Shown in pieces: positions 8,549 through 16,025 of a stretch of 64,000 nt of DNA; the first letter of the stretch is position 1; each line of letters begins with the position of its first letter. A program made the position numbers and the translations under genes. The notes beneath the pieces are model-generated. The model was not told where the DNA came from. It saw only the letters and a program-made list of their open reading frames with translations, and ran no database searches. The DNA is from Mycolicibacterium tokaiense (GTDB lineage: Bacteria; Actinomycetota; Actinomycetes; Mycobacteriales; Mycobacteriaceae), in NCBI RefSeq assembly GCF_010725885.1, contig NZ_AP022600.1, positions 1,674,001 through 1,738,000 of the forward strand, in the 5' to 3' direction.

Positions 8549-9026
8549 ATGAGCGATTCCGCGATTCGCCTGGTCGGCCACAGGCTCATCCTGCGCGGAT
8601 TCGTCGACACCGACGAGAACGGTGTTGGAAACGCGGTTCATGACCTGTGGACCCCACAGCCTCCAGGACACTCGAGCCGTCCTCCGTGAGGCGATCGCAC
8701 AGGCAGGCACACCGTCGCGTACCAGTTTCGATTTTGCGGTGGTGGACGTCGAATCGCGGGCGCTGATCAGCAGCGCAGCCCTAGCCATCACCAGCACTGA
8801 ACACCGCCGGGGCGAGATCGGCTACGTTCTACACCCCGACTTCTGGTCGAAGGGACTGGCCACCGAAGCGGCGCGCATTGCTCTATTGCGACGGGCGGGC
8901 TGGGCGCTCGTCGCCGGCAGCCTCGGCCAGCAATTTATCGCAAGCGTACTTGCGTTAATTGGCCTGCCCGGATACCGTGACCTCACGGTGACGCGTCCCG
9001 TGCAGCAGATCGCGGAATCAGAATGA
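8549..9026 (+). pseudogene. Degraded GNAT acetyltransferase
   Basis: The ATG at 8549 begins MSDSAIRLVGHRLILRGF, the normal first strand of a RimJ-type GNAT, but this frame stops soon after. Family residues continue in another frame from about 8622 (RFMTCGPHSLQDTRAVLRE, then GEIGYVLHPDFWSKGLATEA, the acetyl-CoA loop). After AARIALLRR the C-terminal GNAT pattern is replaced by an unrelated hydrophobic tail ending at 9026. An internal deletion with frameshift plus a damaged 3' end is the simplest reading. Expression of the 134-codon part alone cannot be excluded. Confidence 0.6.
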
Positions 9027-9097
9027 ATGCGGGTCTGCCAGACGCTGGGCTCGGACAGCGGTCATGGCAGCCTATGAACGAGGAGCGGGGTTGTATC

Positions 9098-10003
9098 GTG
9101 CGAGTTCTCATTACTGGTGGTTCCGGATTCATCGGTCGGGTCGTTGTAGCCGACTTGCTGAGGAATGGGCATGAAGTGCTCGGGCTTGCGCGTTCGCGTC
9201 AGGCCGCCGAAGCATTGGAGGAGTTGGGCGCTCAAACCGTAAGTGGGTCGATCGAGGATCTCGGTGTATTGTCATCGGCTGCAGGACAAGTCGATGCTGT
9301 TGTGCACCTTGCGTTTCGTCATGATGTGGCACTTGCAGGCAATTTTGGACACGCGGTGGCTTCGGATTTGGCGGCCATCGATGCCCTCGCCCGAGGTTTG
9401 CCCCCTGCAGGGGCGTTGACGATTGCCGGGGCCGCTCTGGGGTTGCAGGCTGAGAACGGTTCGCCCGCAACCGAAACGTCGCGCCCCAACGCCTTGGGGC
9501 TCAAGCGTCAACCGCCCACTGACGCGATCCTCGACCTCGCCCACCGAGGTATCCGGTCATCTGTGGTGCGGCTTGCCCCGACCGTCCATGGCGTGGGAGA
9601 CGCGATGTTCATGCCCACCATGATTCGGATCGCTCGGGAGAAAGCGTTCTCGGGGTATCCGGGCGATGGAACTGCACGCTGGTCAGCAGTGCACGTCGAA
9701 GATGCCGCAAACTTGTTTCGCCTTGCAGTCGAAAAGGCACCTCCTGGCTCGATTCTGCATGCGGTCGCCGAGGAAGGCGTCCGCGTCCGCGATATCGCGG
9801 ACGCGATCGGTCGCCGGCTCGGCGTGCCCGCTCGTCCTGTCGCCGACGACGAGGTAGAAAACCACTTTGGGTTCCTTGGCACACTTCTGGCGACAGACGG
9901 CCCTGTCTCGAGCGCTCGAACACGGGAGATCACTGGCTGGCAACCGCACAGGAACGGGCTACTCGAAGAGCTCAATCGCGATCACTACTTCGTTCACGAC
10001 TAG
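9098..10003 (+). CDS. NAD-dependent epimerase/dehydratase family protein (extended SDR)
   Basis: 301 aa from the GTG at 9098, chosen because an AGGAG box lies about 12 nt upstream and the Rossmann motif then sits at the N terminus (VRVLITGGSGFIGR). The earlier ATG at 9023 would add 25 atypical residues. Other features are the LAFRHD segment after strand 4, SSVVRLAPTVHGVGD (substrate loop), and a C-terminal stretch with TREITGWQPHRNGLLEEL. The usual YxxxK tyrosine is not evident: the corresponding region reads ALGLKRQPP, so catalysis may be atypical or absent, as in atypical extended SDRs. No operon partner. Substrate unknown. Confidence 0.82.
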   Translation: MRVLITGGSGFIGRVVVADLLRNGHEVLGLARSRQAAEALEELGAQTVSGSIEDLGVLSSAAGQVDAVVHLAFRHDVALAGNFGHAVASDLAAIDALARGLPPAGALTIAGAALGLQAENGSPATETSRPNALGLKRQPPTDAILDLAHRGIRSSVVRLAPTVHGVGDAMFMPTMIRIAREKAFSGYPGDGTARWSAVHVEDAANLFRLAVEKAPPGSILHAVAEEGVRVRDIADAIGRRLGVPARPVADDEVENHFGFLGTLLATDGPVSSARTREITGWQPHRNGLLEELNRDHYFVHD

Positions 10004-10276
10004 ACCCTCGCTCGCGTGATGGCAACGAGTGTCGGCGGGTCGCGGGCGACGGCGACGGGAGCATGTCAACCATGGCGCCAACACCCGACGATCTGCCGTC
10101 GCGTCGAGTTCCTCCGGTTGCAGAAAAACTCTCCGGATATCAGACGGCTCGTCATCCCACCAGATCGGCTCAGTACTTCGACGAGTTGCACCTCCTCAAC
10201 CGTCGCGGTGGCGCGGCTGCCCTGCTGCGCTCGTCGCTGGCTGAAGGGCCGTCCAGCGCCCGCGTCAGTGCACCCG
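10004..10276. other. Intergenic stretch between convergent genes
   Basis: About 270 bases between the epimerase-like gene and the TetR gene. Open frames here (for example from an ATG at 10063) have no recognisable family and overlap the 3' end of the TetR gene. I see no hairpin strong enough to call a terminator. Confidence 0.4.
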
Positions 10277-10870
10277 TCAAGGACGACTACACCGCACTCC
10301 GTCGAAGACCGCCTTCGCCAGCGTGACAGCCAGGTCCGGTCCGAGTTCCTCCTTCAACACCAAAGCCCGCCAATGAATCGGCGCTACCAGTAATTCGATC
10401 ACCAATCTGGGATCTGTGTTCTCAGGTACTTCTCCGCGATCGATAGCCCGTTTCACAACCACGGCAGCCGCGGCGGTACGTTCGCGCCACACCCCACCTT
10501 GCATCTCTGCCACCGCAAGATCTTTCACAGGCCACGACAGCAACTGCGCGACTGCCAGCCCCAGAGGGGTTGACAGATAACGACACAACTCCGTCGCCAG
10601 GATAGTCAGATCCTCGCGGAACGAGCCGGAGTCGGGAACCGGCAGATCTGATTCACTCAGGTCGAGAATGGCTTCGACGAGGAGCTTTTCGCGACTTCCC
10701 CAACGGCGATAGATCGACGTTTCGTGCACACCGGATCGCGACGCCACCTGCGCGACAGTGAGCTGATCGATCCCGCCTTCCCGAATGAGCTCGAGCGTGG
10801 ACTCGATTACGGACTGACGCACTCGTGCTGAGCGGCCATTCACCCGGCGTCGAACATTGGATTCCGCCAC
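10277..10870 (-). CDS. TetR family regulator
   Basis: 197 aa from the GTG at 10870. The frame is open far upstream, but a TATCCT box at 10877-10882 is 7 nt before this GTG, which fits a leaderless start. RVRQSVIESTLELIREGG and the helix-turn-helix VAQVASRSGVHETSIYRRWG (about residues 34-53) are clear. The C-terminal domain (WPVKDLAVAEMQGGVWRERT to HWRALVLKEELG) is of the TetR_C type common in actinobacteria and binds the inducer. It is divergent from the SDR-lactonase-FAH operon, with an inverted repeat in the 109-bp gap, so it is most likely its repressor. Confidence 0.88.
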   Translation of the reverse strand: MAESNVRRRVNGRSARVRQSVIESTLELIREGGIDQLTVAQVASRSGVHETSIYRRWGSREKLLVEAILDLSESDLPVPDSGSFREDLTILATELCRYLSTPLGLAVAQLLSWPVKDLAVAEMQGGVWRERTAAAAVVVKRAIDRGEVPENTDPRLVIELLVAPIHWRALVLKEELGPDLAVTLAKAVFDGVRCSRP

Positions 10871-10934
10871 CACCCGAGGATAGCTCCGCTCATTTTGCCG
10901 CTTGCGGGCCGTTCGAACCCTCTGTACGGTTACA

Positions 10935-10954
10935 AACGCAAGTCGCCTTGCGTT
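10935..10954. promoter_or_regulatory. Candidate TetR operator (perfect inverted repeat)
   Basis: AACGCAA at 10935-10941 and TTGCGTT at 10948-10954 are perfect 7-bp arms separated by GTCGCC, a 20-bp element of usual TetR operator size. It lies between the divergent TetR and SDR starts, about 25 bp upstream of the SDR ATG, where a bound repressor would block both promoters. Confidence 0.65.
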
Positions 10955-10979
10955 AATGATCATCGTAGAGGAGGCCCGC

Positions 10980-11759
10980 ATGGACTTGGGCATCACTGAT
11001 CGCGTCGCACTTGTCACGGGTGCCTCCAGTGGTATCGGCGAGGCCTGCGCTGTGGCGCTCGCCGTCGAGGGTTGCTTGGTGGTCGGCACCGACATCTCCA
11101 AGGATGGCCTCGAACGCCTGGAAGCCCGCGATCCCCGTCGGTTCAGGTCCGTGGTCGCCGACCTGGCCGACCCGGAAGGACCCGCCCGCGCGGTGGCTCG
11201 TACCGTGGAGCACTTCGGCGGAATCGACATCTTGGTCTGTGCCGGAGGGGTTTTCGGCACAGCGCGTGGCGGTGTCTTCACCGCCGAGGCAGGATCGGCC
11301 GCCAGCGAGATCTCCCCGGACGACTGGAATCACACCTTGAACGTGAACCTCCGCGGGTCCTTTCTTGCTGCTCAGGCGGCGATTCCGATCATGGCGAAGA
11401 AGCACTGGGGTCGGGTAATCCTGATCAGCTCGGTTTCCGGACAGATGGGTGGCTTCGGGGCGGGCGCCGATTACGCAGCATCCAAGGCTGCACTCGGTGG
11501 GATGGCACGGTCCATGGCACTCACCGCCGGCCCGTCCGGAATCACCGTCAACTGCGTCAATCCGGGGATGATCGAATCCCCGATGCTGCTGAACAATCAC
11601 GACACCAGCAGCACCGACAGGGTGGCTGGTCAAGCGGCGATGCGACGGCTCGGTCAACGCGAGGAAGTCGCCGCGATGGTCACCGTGCTGGCGTCGGAAC
11701 AGGCCGCCTACGTCACCGGAACGCATCTAGATATCAACGGAGGGTACTACTTTGGCTAG
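10980..11759 (+). CDS. Short-chain dehydrogenase, first gene of a catabolic operon
   Basis: 259 aa from the ATG at 10980, which follows a GAGGAGG box by a few bases. TGASSGIG near residue 13, the acidic GTDISKD after strand 2 (NAD preference), the CAGG loop, catalytic SSVSGQ and YAASK, and a C-terminal VTGTHLDINGGYYFG are all intact. Expected to oxidise a secondary alcohol with NAD. The next gene starts inside its last codons. The operon context (lactonase, FAH-type hydrolase) suggests it makes a ketone or lactone for ring cleavage. Confidence 0.9.
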   Translation: MDLGITDRVALVTGASSGIGEACAVALAVEGCLVVGTDISKDGLERLEARDPRRFRSVVADLADPEGPARAVARTVEHFGGIDILVCAGGVFGTARGGVFTAEAGSAASEISPDDWNHTLNVNLRGSFLAAQAAIPIMAKKHWGRVILISSVSGQMGGFGAGADYAASKAALGGMARSMALTAGPSGITVNCVNPGMIESPMLLNNHDTSSTDRVAGQAAMRRLGQREEVAAMVTVLASEQAAYVTGTHLDINGGYYFG

Positions 11760-12789
11760 TCTGACCAACCCCCTAGATGGCTTCTCCATCACCCGGGCCG
11801 ACTTCGATTACGTCGGCGACGATCTCCATCGGCCCGAGTGCGTGCTCGCCGAACCCGACGGCACGCTGTGGTCGGCAGATGCCCGAGGAGGTGTCATGCG
11901 GATAGCGGTGGACGGCACCCAAGAGCTGATCGCGCAAACCCCCGCCGGGCCTGCCGATGCCGCGAACCGAGATGCCGGAGCTCGGCTGGTCGACGGCACA
12001 CTACCCAACGGTCTCGCCTTCGATCGCGACGGCAATTTCCTAATCTCCAACTTTGGCACCGATCGGCTGGAACACATGACGCGCGACGGCAGGACCACGC
12101 CCATCGCCGAGACGCTCGACGACTTACCGATCGGAAAGGTTAACTTCGTCTGCCGAGACAGCCGCGACCGCGTGTGGGTCACGGTGTCCACCAAAGCGCA
12201 CGACTGGCGCCGCCAGATGACACCTGACGTCGAAGACGGACAGCTCCTGCTCTACACCCAGGGGAGCCTGCGCGTCGTCGCGGACGGCCTCCGCTTCGCC
12301 AACGAATGCAAGCTCGACGCAGCCGAGGAGTACATCTACGTCGTCCAGACCTGTGGGCGCAACATTCTGAGGTTCCGTGTCCACGAGGACGGCACCCTCT
12401 CAGATCGCGAGATCTACGGACCCGCTGACCACGGACGATTCATCGACGGCATCGCGTTCGACCAATTTGGGAACCTCTGGGGCACCTATATTTTCACCGA
12501 CGGGATCTTCGCGATCACGCCCGAGCGTGACGTCCGCATTCTCTTCGAGGACTCGACCCCGGAGGAGATACACAGCTTCGATCTCCGCTTCCGCGCTGGC
12601 ACTGTCGACATGGATCTGCTGCTCTCGATGGGCGGACCGGTGGCGACGTGGTGCGCATCGATCACTTTCGGCGGTCGAGACCTCGAAGACGTCTACGTCG
12701 GCAGCCTGCGGCAGACGCGCCTTCCCCACTTCCGCTCTCCCGTTGCGGGGCTCCCACTGGTGCACTGGTCCGAGATGGCAGACAGGTAG
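11752..12789 (+). CDS. SMP-30/gluconolactonase-like hydrolase
   Basis: 345 aa, six-bladed propeller of the SMP-30/regucalcin family. LHRPECVLAEPDGTLWSADA supplies the first metal-ligand Glu, LPNGLAFDRDGNFLISNFG another blade, and IDGIAFDQFGNLWGTYIFTD the Asp/Asn ligands. It probably opens a lactone in a metal-dependent hydrolysis. The start is a TTG at 11752: a GGAGGG box lies about 7 nt upstream and the frame has no better start, so it overlaps the SDR stop by 8 nt and the two genes are translationally coupled. Followed by an FAH-type enzyme. Confidence 0.85.
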   Translation: MASLTNPLDGFSITRADFDYVGDDLHRPECVLAEPDGTLWSADARGGVMRIAVDGTQELIAQTPAGPADAANRDAGARLVDGTLPNGLAFDRDGNFLISNFGTDRLEHMTRDGRTTPIAETLDDLPIGKVNFVCRDSRDRVWVTVSTKAHDWRRQMTPDVEDGQLLLYTQGSLRVVADGLRFANECKLDAAEEYIYVVQTCGRNILRFRVHEDGTLSDREIYGPADHGRFIDGIAFDQFGNLWGTYIFTDGIFAITPERDVRILFEDSTPEEIHSFDLRFRAGTVDMDLLLSMGGPVATWCASITFGGRDLEDVYVGSLRQTRLPHFRSPVAGLPLVHWSEMADR

Positions 12790-12795
12790 ACGATC

Positions 12796-13755
12796 ATGCG
12801 CTGGGCAACTTTTCAGACATCAAATATCACAACACCTCTGGTGGGTCTGCTCCGAGACGGGGCGCTGTACGCGCTCCCGCCGCCGGAAACACTCATCGAC
12901 GTCATCGCCGACGGCGACGCCGGTCAGGCCGCCGCCGCACAACGCGCGATACGCGAGCCGTTCCACGTGGCCGAACTCGGCGACGCTGAACTGTTGGCGC
13001 CGATCCCGCGCCCACCGTCGGTGCGGGACTTCATGGCCTTCGAGAACCACTACGTGACGTCGATGGCAGCGCTCGGTGTGCCGACACACCCGCTGTACTA
13101 CCAGCAACCGGTCTTCTACTTCAGCAACCCTGCCGCCATCCAGGGTCCCGCCGAAGACGTCCGAATGGCCCCCGGCAGCACGGCTTTCGACTACGAGCTC
13201 GAGGTCGCCGCGGTGATCGGTCGCCCCGGAAGCAATATCAGCCCCGCCGAGGCGCAGGACCATATCGCCGGTTACACCATCCTGTCGGATTGGAGCGCCC
13301 GTGATGTCCAGGAAGCCGAGATGAGCTTCCAGATCGGACCCGCGAAAGGCAAGGACACCGCTACCAGCCTGGGACCGTATCTGGTGTCCAAGGACGAACT
13401 GGCGCCGTACGCGACCGAGCGAGGGTTCGACCTGGCGATGACGGCGAGTGTGAACGGGGTGCAGTACAGCAGTGGTAACTGGTCGTCGCTGTATTGGTCG
13501 TTCGCGGATCTGATCGCCTATGCCTCCCGCGGCACCACCCTGGTGCCAGGCGATGTCGTCGGGGCCGGGACGGTCGGGACGGGGTGCATCATCGAGCTGT
13601 CGCGGGTGCACGGGGCCGAGCGGTATCCGTATCTGGTCGAAAACGATGTCGTCGAGTTGACGATTGCCGAACTCGGTTCCATCACAGCGACAGTGACTGC
13701 CGCGCAGGAGCTCATCCCCCTCAGCCGCACCAGTCGTTCAGCAGACGGGCGCTGA
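12796..13755 (+). CDS. Fumarylacetoacetate hydrolase (FAH) family protein
   Basis: 319 aa. The N-terminal FAH subdomain is followed by the catalytic barrel. PIPRPPSVRDFMAFENHYV is the conserved entry segment, FDYELEVAAVIGRPG holds the acidic metal ligands, ILSDWSARDVQEAEM and GPAKGKDTATSLGPYLV the active-site loops, and GDVVGAGTVGTGCIIE the C-terminal strand. Family members cleave C-C bonds of beta-diketo acids or catalyse related hydrolyses with Mg or Ca. It sits third in the operon, after the lactonase and with its stop overlapping the next start. A ring-cleavage step is a reasonable inference, but the exact substrate is unknown. Confidence 0.87.
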   Translation: MRWATFQTSNITTPLVGLLRDGALYALPPPETLIDVIADGDAGQAAAAQRAIREPFHVAELGDAELLAPIPRPPSVRDFMAFENHYVTSMAALGVPTHPLYYQQPVFYFSNPAAIQGPAEDVRMAPGSTAFDYELEVAAVIGRPGSNISPAEAQDHIAGYTILSDWSARDVQEAEMSFQIGPAKGKDTATSLGPYLVSKDELAPYATERGFDLAMTASVNGVQYSSGNWSSLYWSFADLIAYASRGTTLVPGDVVGAGTVGTGCIIELSRVHGAERYPYLVENDVVELTIAELGSITATVTAAQELIPLSRTSRSADGR

Positions 13756-14732
13756 TGGAGGCCATTGTGATGGAGCGTTTCGGTGCTGCAGACGTCCTGC
13801 GTCCCGCAGCGGCGCCGTTTCCCCAGAGCCGGCCGGGCTGGACCACCGTGCGCCTGCACGCCGCCGCGCTGAACTGGCACGACACTCTGGTGCGCCGTGG
13901 GCTCTACGGCTCGCCGCTGCCGCACGTGCCCGGCGCCGATGGCGCCGGTACCACTCTCGCCGGAGAGCAGGTCGTTGTTCTGCCCGCGCTGTTCTGGGGC
14001 TCGCGGGAGGCGGCACCCGCACCCGGCTGGGAGCTTCTCGGAGACGCCCGCCCTGGTACCTACGCCCAGTATGTGTCGGTACCAGACGAGTGCCTTGCAC
14101 CTAGGCCCGCCGGCTTCTCGTGGGTGGAGGCAGCAGCCCTGGCCCTGGTCGGCGGCACCGTCTTTCGGGCACTGGTGACGCGTGCTCAGCTGGTGGCAGG
14201 CGAATCCGTGCTGATTCTCGGCGCCGGCGGCGGCATCGGACCCGGCGCCACGGCGCTGGCGAAAGCGATCGGCGCGCTACCCTTCGTCACCTCCTCCAGC
14301 CGAGAAAAGATCGCGGCTGCGCAGTCGCACGGGGCAGTCGACGGGGTGCGCTACACCGACGAGGACTGGATTGATCAGGCGCGGGCGATGAGCCCGTCGC
14401 GCGACGGCTACGACGTGGTGCTCGACGGCATCGGTACGTGGGCGCAGTCGCTGAAGACACTTCGCCCCGGCGGACGACTGGTGGTGCTCGGCGCCTCGCA
14501 GTCCGAACAGTCGACGCTGGCTGCGCGAACCTTCTTCTTCGGCCAGTATTCGTTACTCGGTACGACAATCGGCAGTCCCACCGACTTTCGGAGCTTGTTT
14601 CGTCTCGTCACCGAGGGACTACTCGGCGCTCCCCCCATGGATTCGACCTTCGCCCTGACGGAGGCCGCCGCCGCCCACGAGCGGCTGGAGAGCGGCCGCG
14701 CCTACGGGAAGATCGCACTCGAAATCAACTGA
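13755..14732 (+). CDS. Zinc-independent quinone oxidoreductase-type dehydrogenase (MDR)
   Basis: 325 aa from the ATG at 13755, which overlaps the FAH stop (TGATG). A GroES-like half contains LNWHDTLVRRGLYG and VPGADGAGTT. A Rossmann half contains LILGAGGGIGPGATALAKA, SSREKIAAAQSHGAVDGVRY and the C-terminal AHERLESGRAYGKIALEI. The zinc-ligand cysteines of alcohol dehydrogenases are absent, as in quinone oxidoreductases and enoyl reductases using NADPH. Probably reduces an enone or similar intermediate of the operon's pathway. Confidence 0.86.
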   Translation: MEAIVMERFGAADVLRPAAAPFPQSRPGWTTVRLHAAALNWHDTLVRRGLYGSPLPHVPGADGAGTTLAGEQVVVLPALFWGSREAAPAPGWELLGDARPGTYAQYVSVPDECLAPRPAGFSWVEAAALALVGGTVFRALVTRAQLVAGESVLILGAGGGIGPGATALAKAIGALPFVTSSSREKIAAAQSHGAVDGVRYTDEDWIDQARAMSPSRDGYDVVLDGIGTWAQSLKTLRPGGRLVVLGASQSEQSTLAARTFFFGQYSLLGTTIGSPTDFRSLFRLVTEGLLGAPPMDSTFALTEAAAAHERLESGRAYGKIALEIN

Positions 14733-14790
14733 GCAGCACCGTTTCTGGCCGCATACGGCCATGTGGATATCAACAGGAAGAGAGCAGCAC

Positions 14791-15837
14791 ATGACGTACA
14801 AGTGGTCACTGTCACCGGAGGTCATCTGGCCTGCCCGGTACGCACAGATGGTGAATTTCGGGTTGCCTGCCGCAGATGTCGAGTCGGTGCGCGAGTCGGT
14901 TTTGGATATGTGGTCGGACGGGCCCGGTGGCTGGGTCACCGAATGGTCGAAACTGGGCGCGCGATATGCCGACGACGGAAACCCGACCCTGGCAGCTTTG
15001 GCTTACGGATACGCCAAATTCCCCGTGCTCGCCGACGATGCCCGACGCACCGCGCTACAGCACCAGATCCACCAGTACGTGCTTGCGGCACCCTCGTTCC
15101 CGGTGGATTTCGAACGCCGTGTGCTCGACATCCCCTATCAGGGTTCGACTACTGCTGTTGCAGTGCACATCTTCTCGGCCCCGGACCTGCCGGCCGATAC
15201 GCCGGTCATTCTCGCCAGCGGCGGAGCGGACGGCCACAAGATCGACATCCACCACATGTTCATGGGATTCGCGCAGGGAACCAAGGCCCGTATCGTGGCC
15301 TTCGACATTCCCGGTACCGGCGAGTCCGAGATCGCGATGACCCCCGAGAGTCGGGAGGTCATCGATGGGCTGGTCAGCTTCTGCCGGTCACTCGGCAACG
15401 GACGGGTGGTGCACTTCGGACTGTCGATGGGCGGGTATTTCGCAGCCTACTCGGGGCTGTCCGGACTTGTGGACGCCGCGGTCAACTGCGGGGGCCCCGT
15501 CGAGGCAGCCTTCGCGCCAGGCAAGACCTGGGCAGAAGGCGCCATCGGCATCATCGGAAATCTCTTCGGCTTCGATCGCGAACCCACACCGCAGGAGCTG
15601 GCCCACCAGGTCGGACCCCACTCCCTGCGGCCACTGCTCGACAAAGACGACAACTGCAAGATGCTCGTCATCAACGGCACCGCCGACGCACTGGTACCGA
15701 TCGAAGACAGTCTTGTCTTCTCCGGACGCCGCGACACCCTGGTGGTGATGGCCGACGGCGAAACGCACTGCGTGGTCACCAAATGGGATGACACGATCGC
15801 ACTGATCACCGGCTGGCTGGCCCGCGAAGTCACCTAA
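14791..15837 (+). CDS. Alpha/beta hydrolase, FrsA/DUF1100-like
   Basis: 348 aa. A helical N-terminal domain of about 100 residues (WSDGPGGWVTEWSKLG and following) precedes the hydrolase core, as in C-C hydrolases such as 2,6-dihydroxypseudooxynicotine hydrolase and FrsA-like esterases. The nucleophile is Ser212 in GLSMGG, the acid Asp299 in NGTADALVP, and the base His326 in GETHCVV. The ATG is preceded by GGAAGAG; an upstream in-frame start adds ten unlikely residues. Last gene of the operon, 58 nt after the oxidoreductase. A role in hydrolysing a C-C or ester bond of the same substrate is inferred. Confidence 0.84.
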   Translation: MTYKWSLSPEVIWPARYAQMVNFGLPAADVESVRESVLDMWSDGPGGWVTEWSKLGARYADDGNPTLAALAYGYAKFPVLADDARRTALQHQIHQYVLAAPSFPVDFERRVLDIPYQGSTTAVAVHIFSAPDLPADTPVILASGGADGHKIDIHHMFMGFAQGTKARIVAFDIPGTGESEIAMTPESREVIDGLVSFCRSLGNGRVVHFGLSMGGYFAAYSGLSGLVDAAVNCGGPVEAAFAPGKTWAEGAIGIIGNLFGFDREPTPQELAHQVGPHSLRPLLDKDDNCKMLVINGTADALVPIEDSLVFSGRRDTLVVMADGETHCVVTKWDDTIALITGWLAREVT

Positions 15838-15840
15838 CTC

Positions 15841-15957
15841 GGCGAATCTGATCGTGTCGAGCGCCTCGCGGGTGAACGCGATCCGTTGGGCCTCGTCGTC
15901 GGTAGTGATGCCGTTCTCGGCGACGATGATCGGGACCTCCCCGACCAATTGGACATC
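15841..15957 (-). pseudogene. Remnant of a GH1 beta-glucosidase
   Basis: The minus-strand frame contains QLVGEVPIIVAENGITTDDE followed by AQRIAFTREALDTI. The block P-I-x-V-x-ENG with the nucleophile Glu, then an acidic DD-x-AQRI helix, is characteristic of the C-terminal third of family 1 glycoside hydrolases. Nothing before or after fits the family, so only about 39 codons survive. It lies directly against the 3' end of the catabolic operon and a pair of short direct repeats. Confidence 0.65.
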
Positions 15958-15987
15958 GTCTGGACTTTTACTTGAGAATTGGACATC
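15947..15987. repeat. Direct repeat AATTGGACATC, two copies 30 bp apart
   Basis: AATTGGACATC occurs at 15947-15957 and 15977-15987, separated by a short segment ending TTGAGA. Adjacent to the GH1 remnant. The spacing and the TTGAGAATTGG core recall the multiple terminal repeats of IS21-type elements, but no transposase is present, so only the repeat itself is certain. Confidence 0.5.
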
Positions 15988-16025
15988 AAACCTGAGAAGC
16001 CACACCCTGGCGGCTGGCCCGCCCG

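Noticed and set aside
10063..10326. Plus-strand open frame of 87 codons after the epimerase-like gene
   Set aside because: No recognisable family, no Shine-Dalgarno, and its end overlaps the TetR gene; kept as intergenic.
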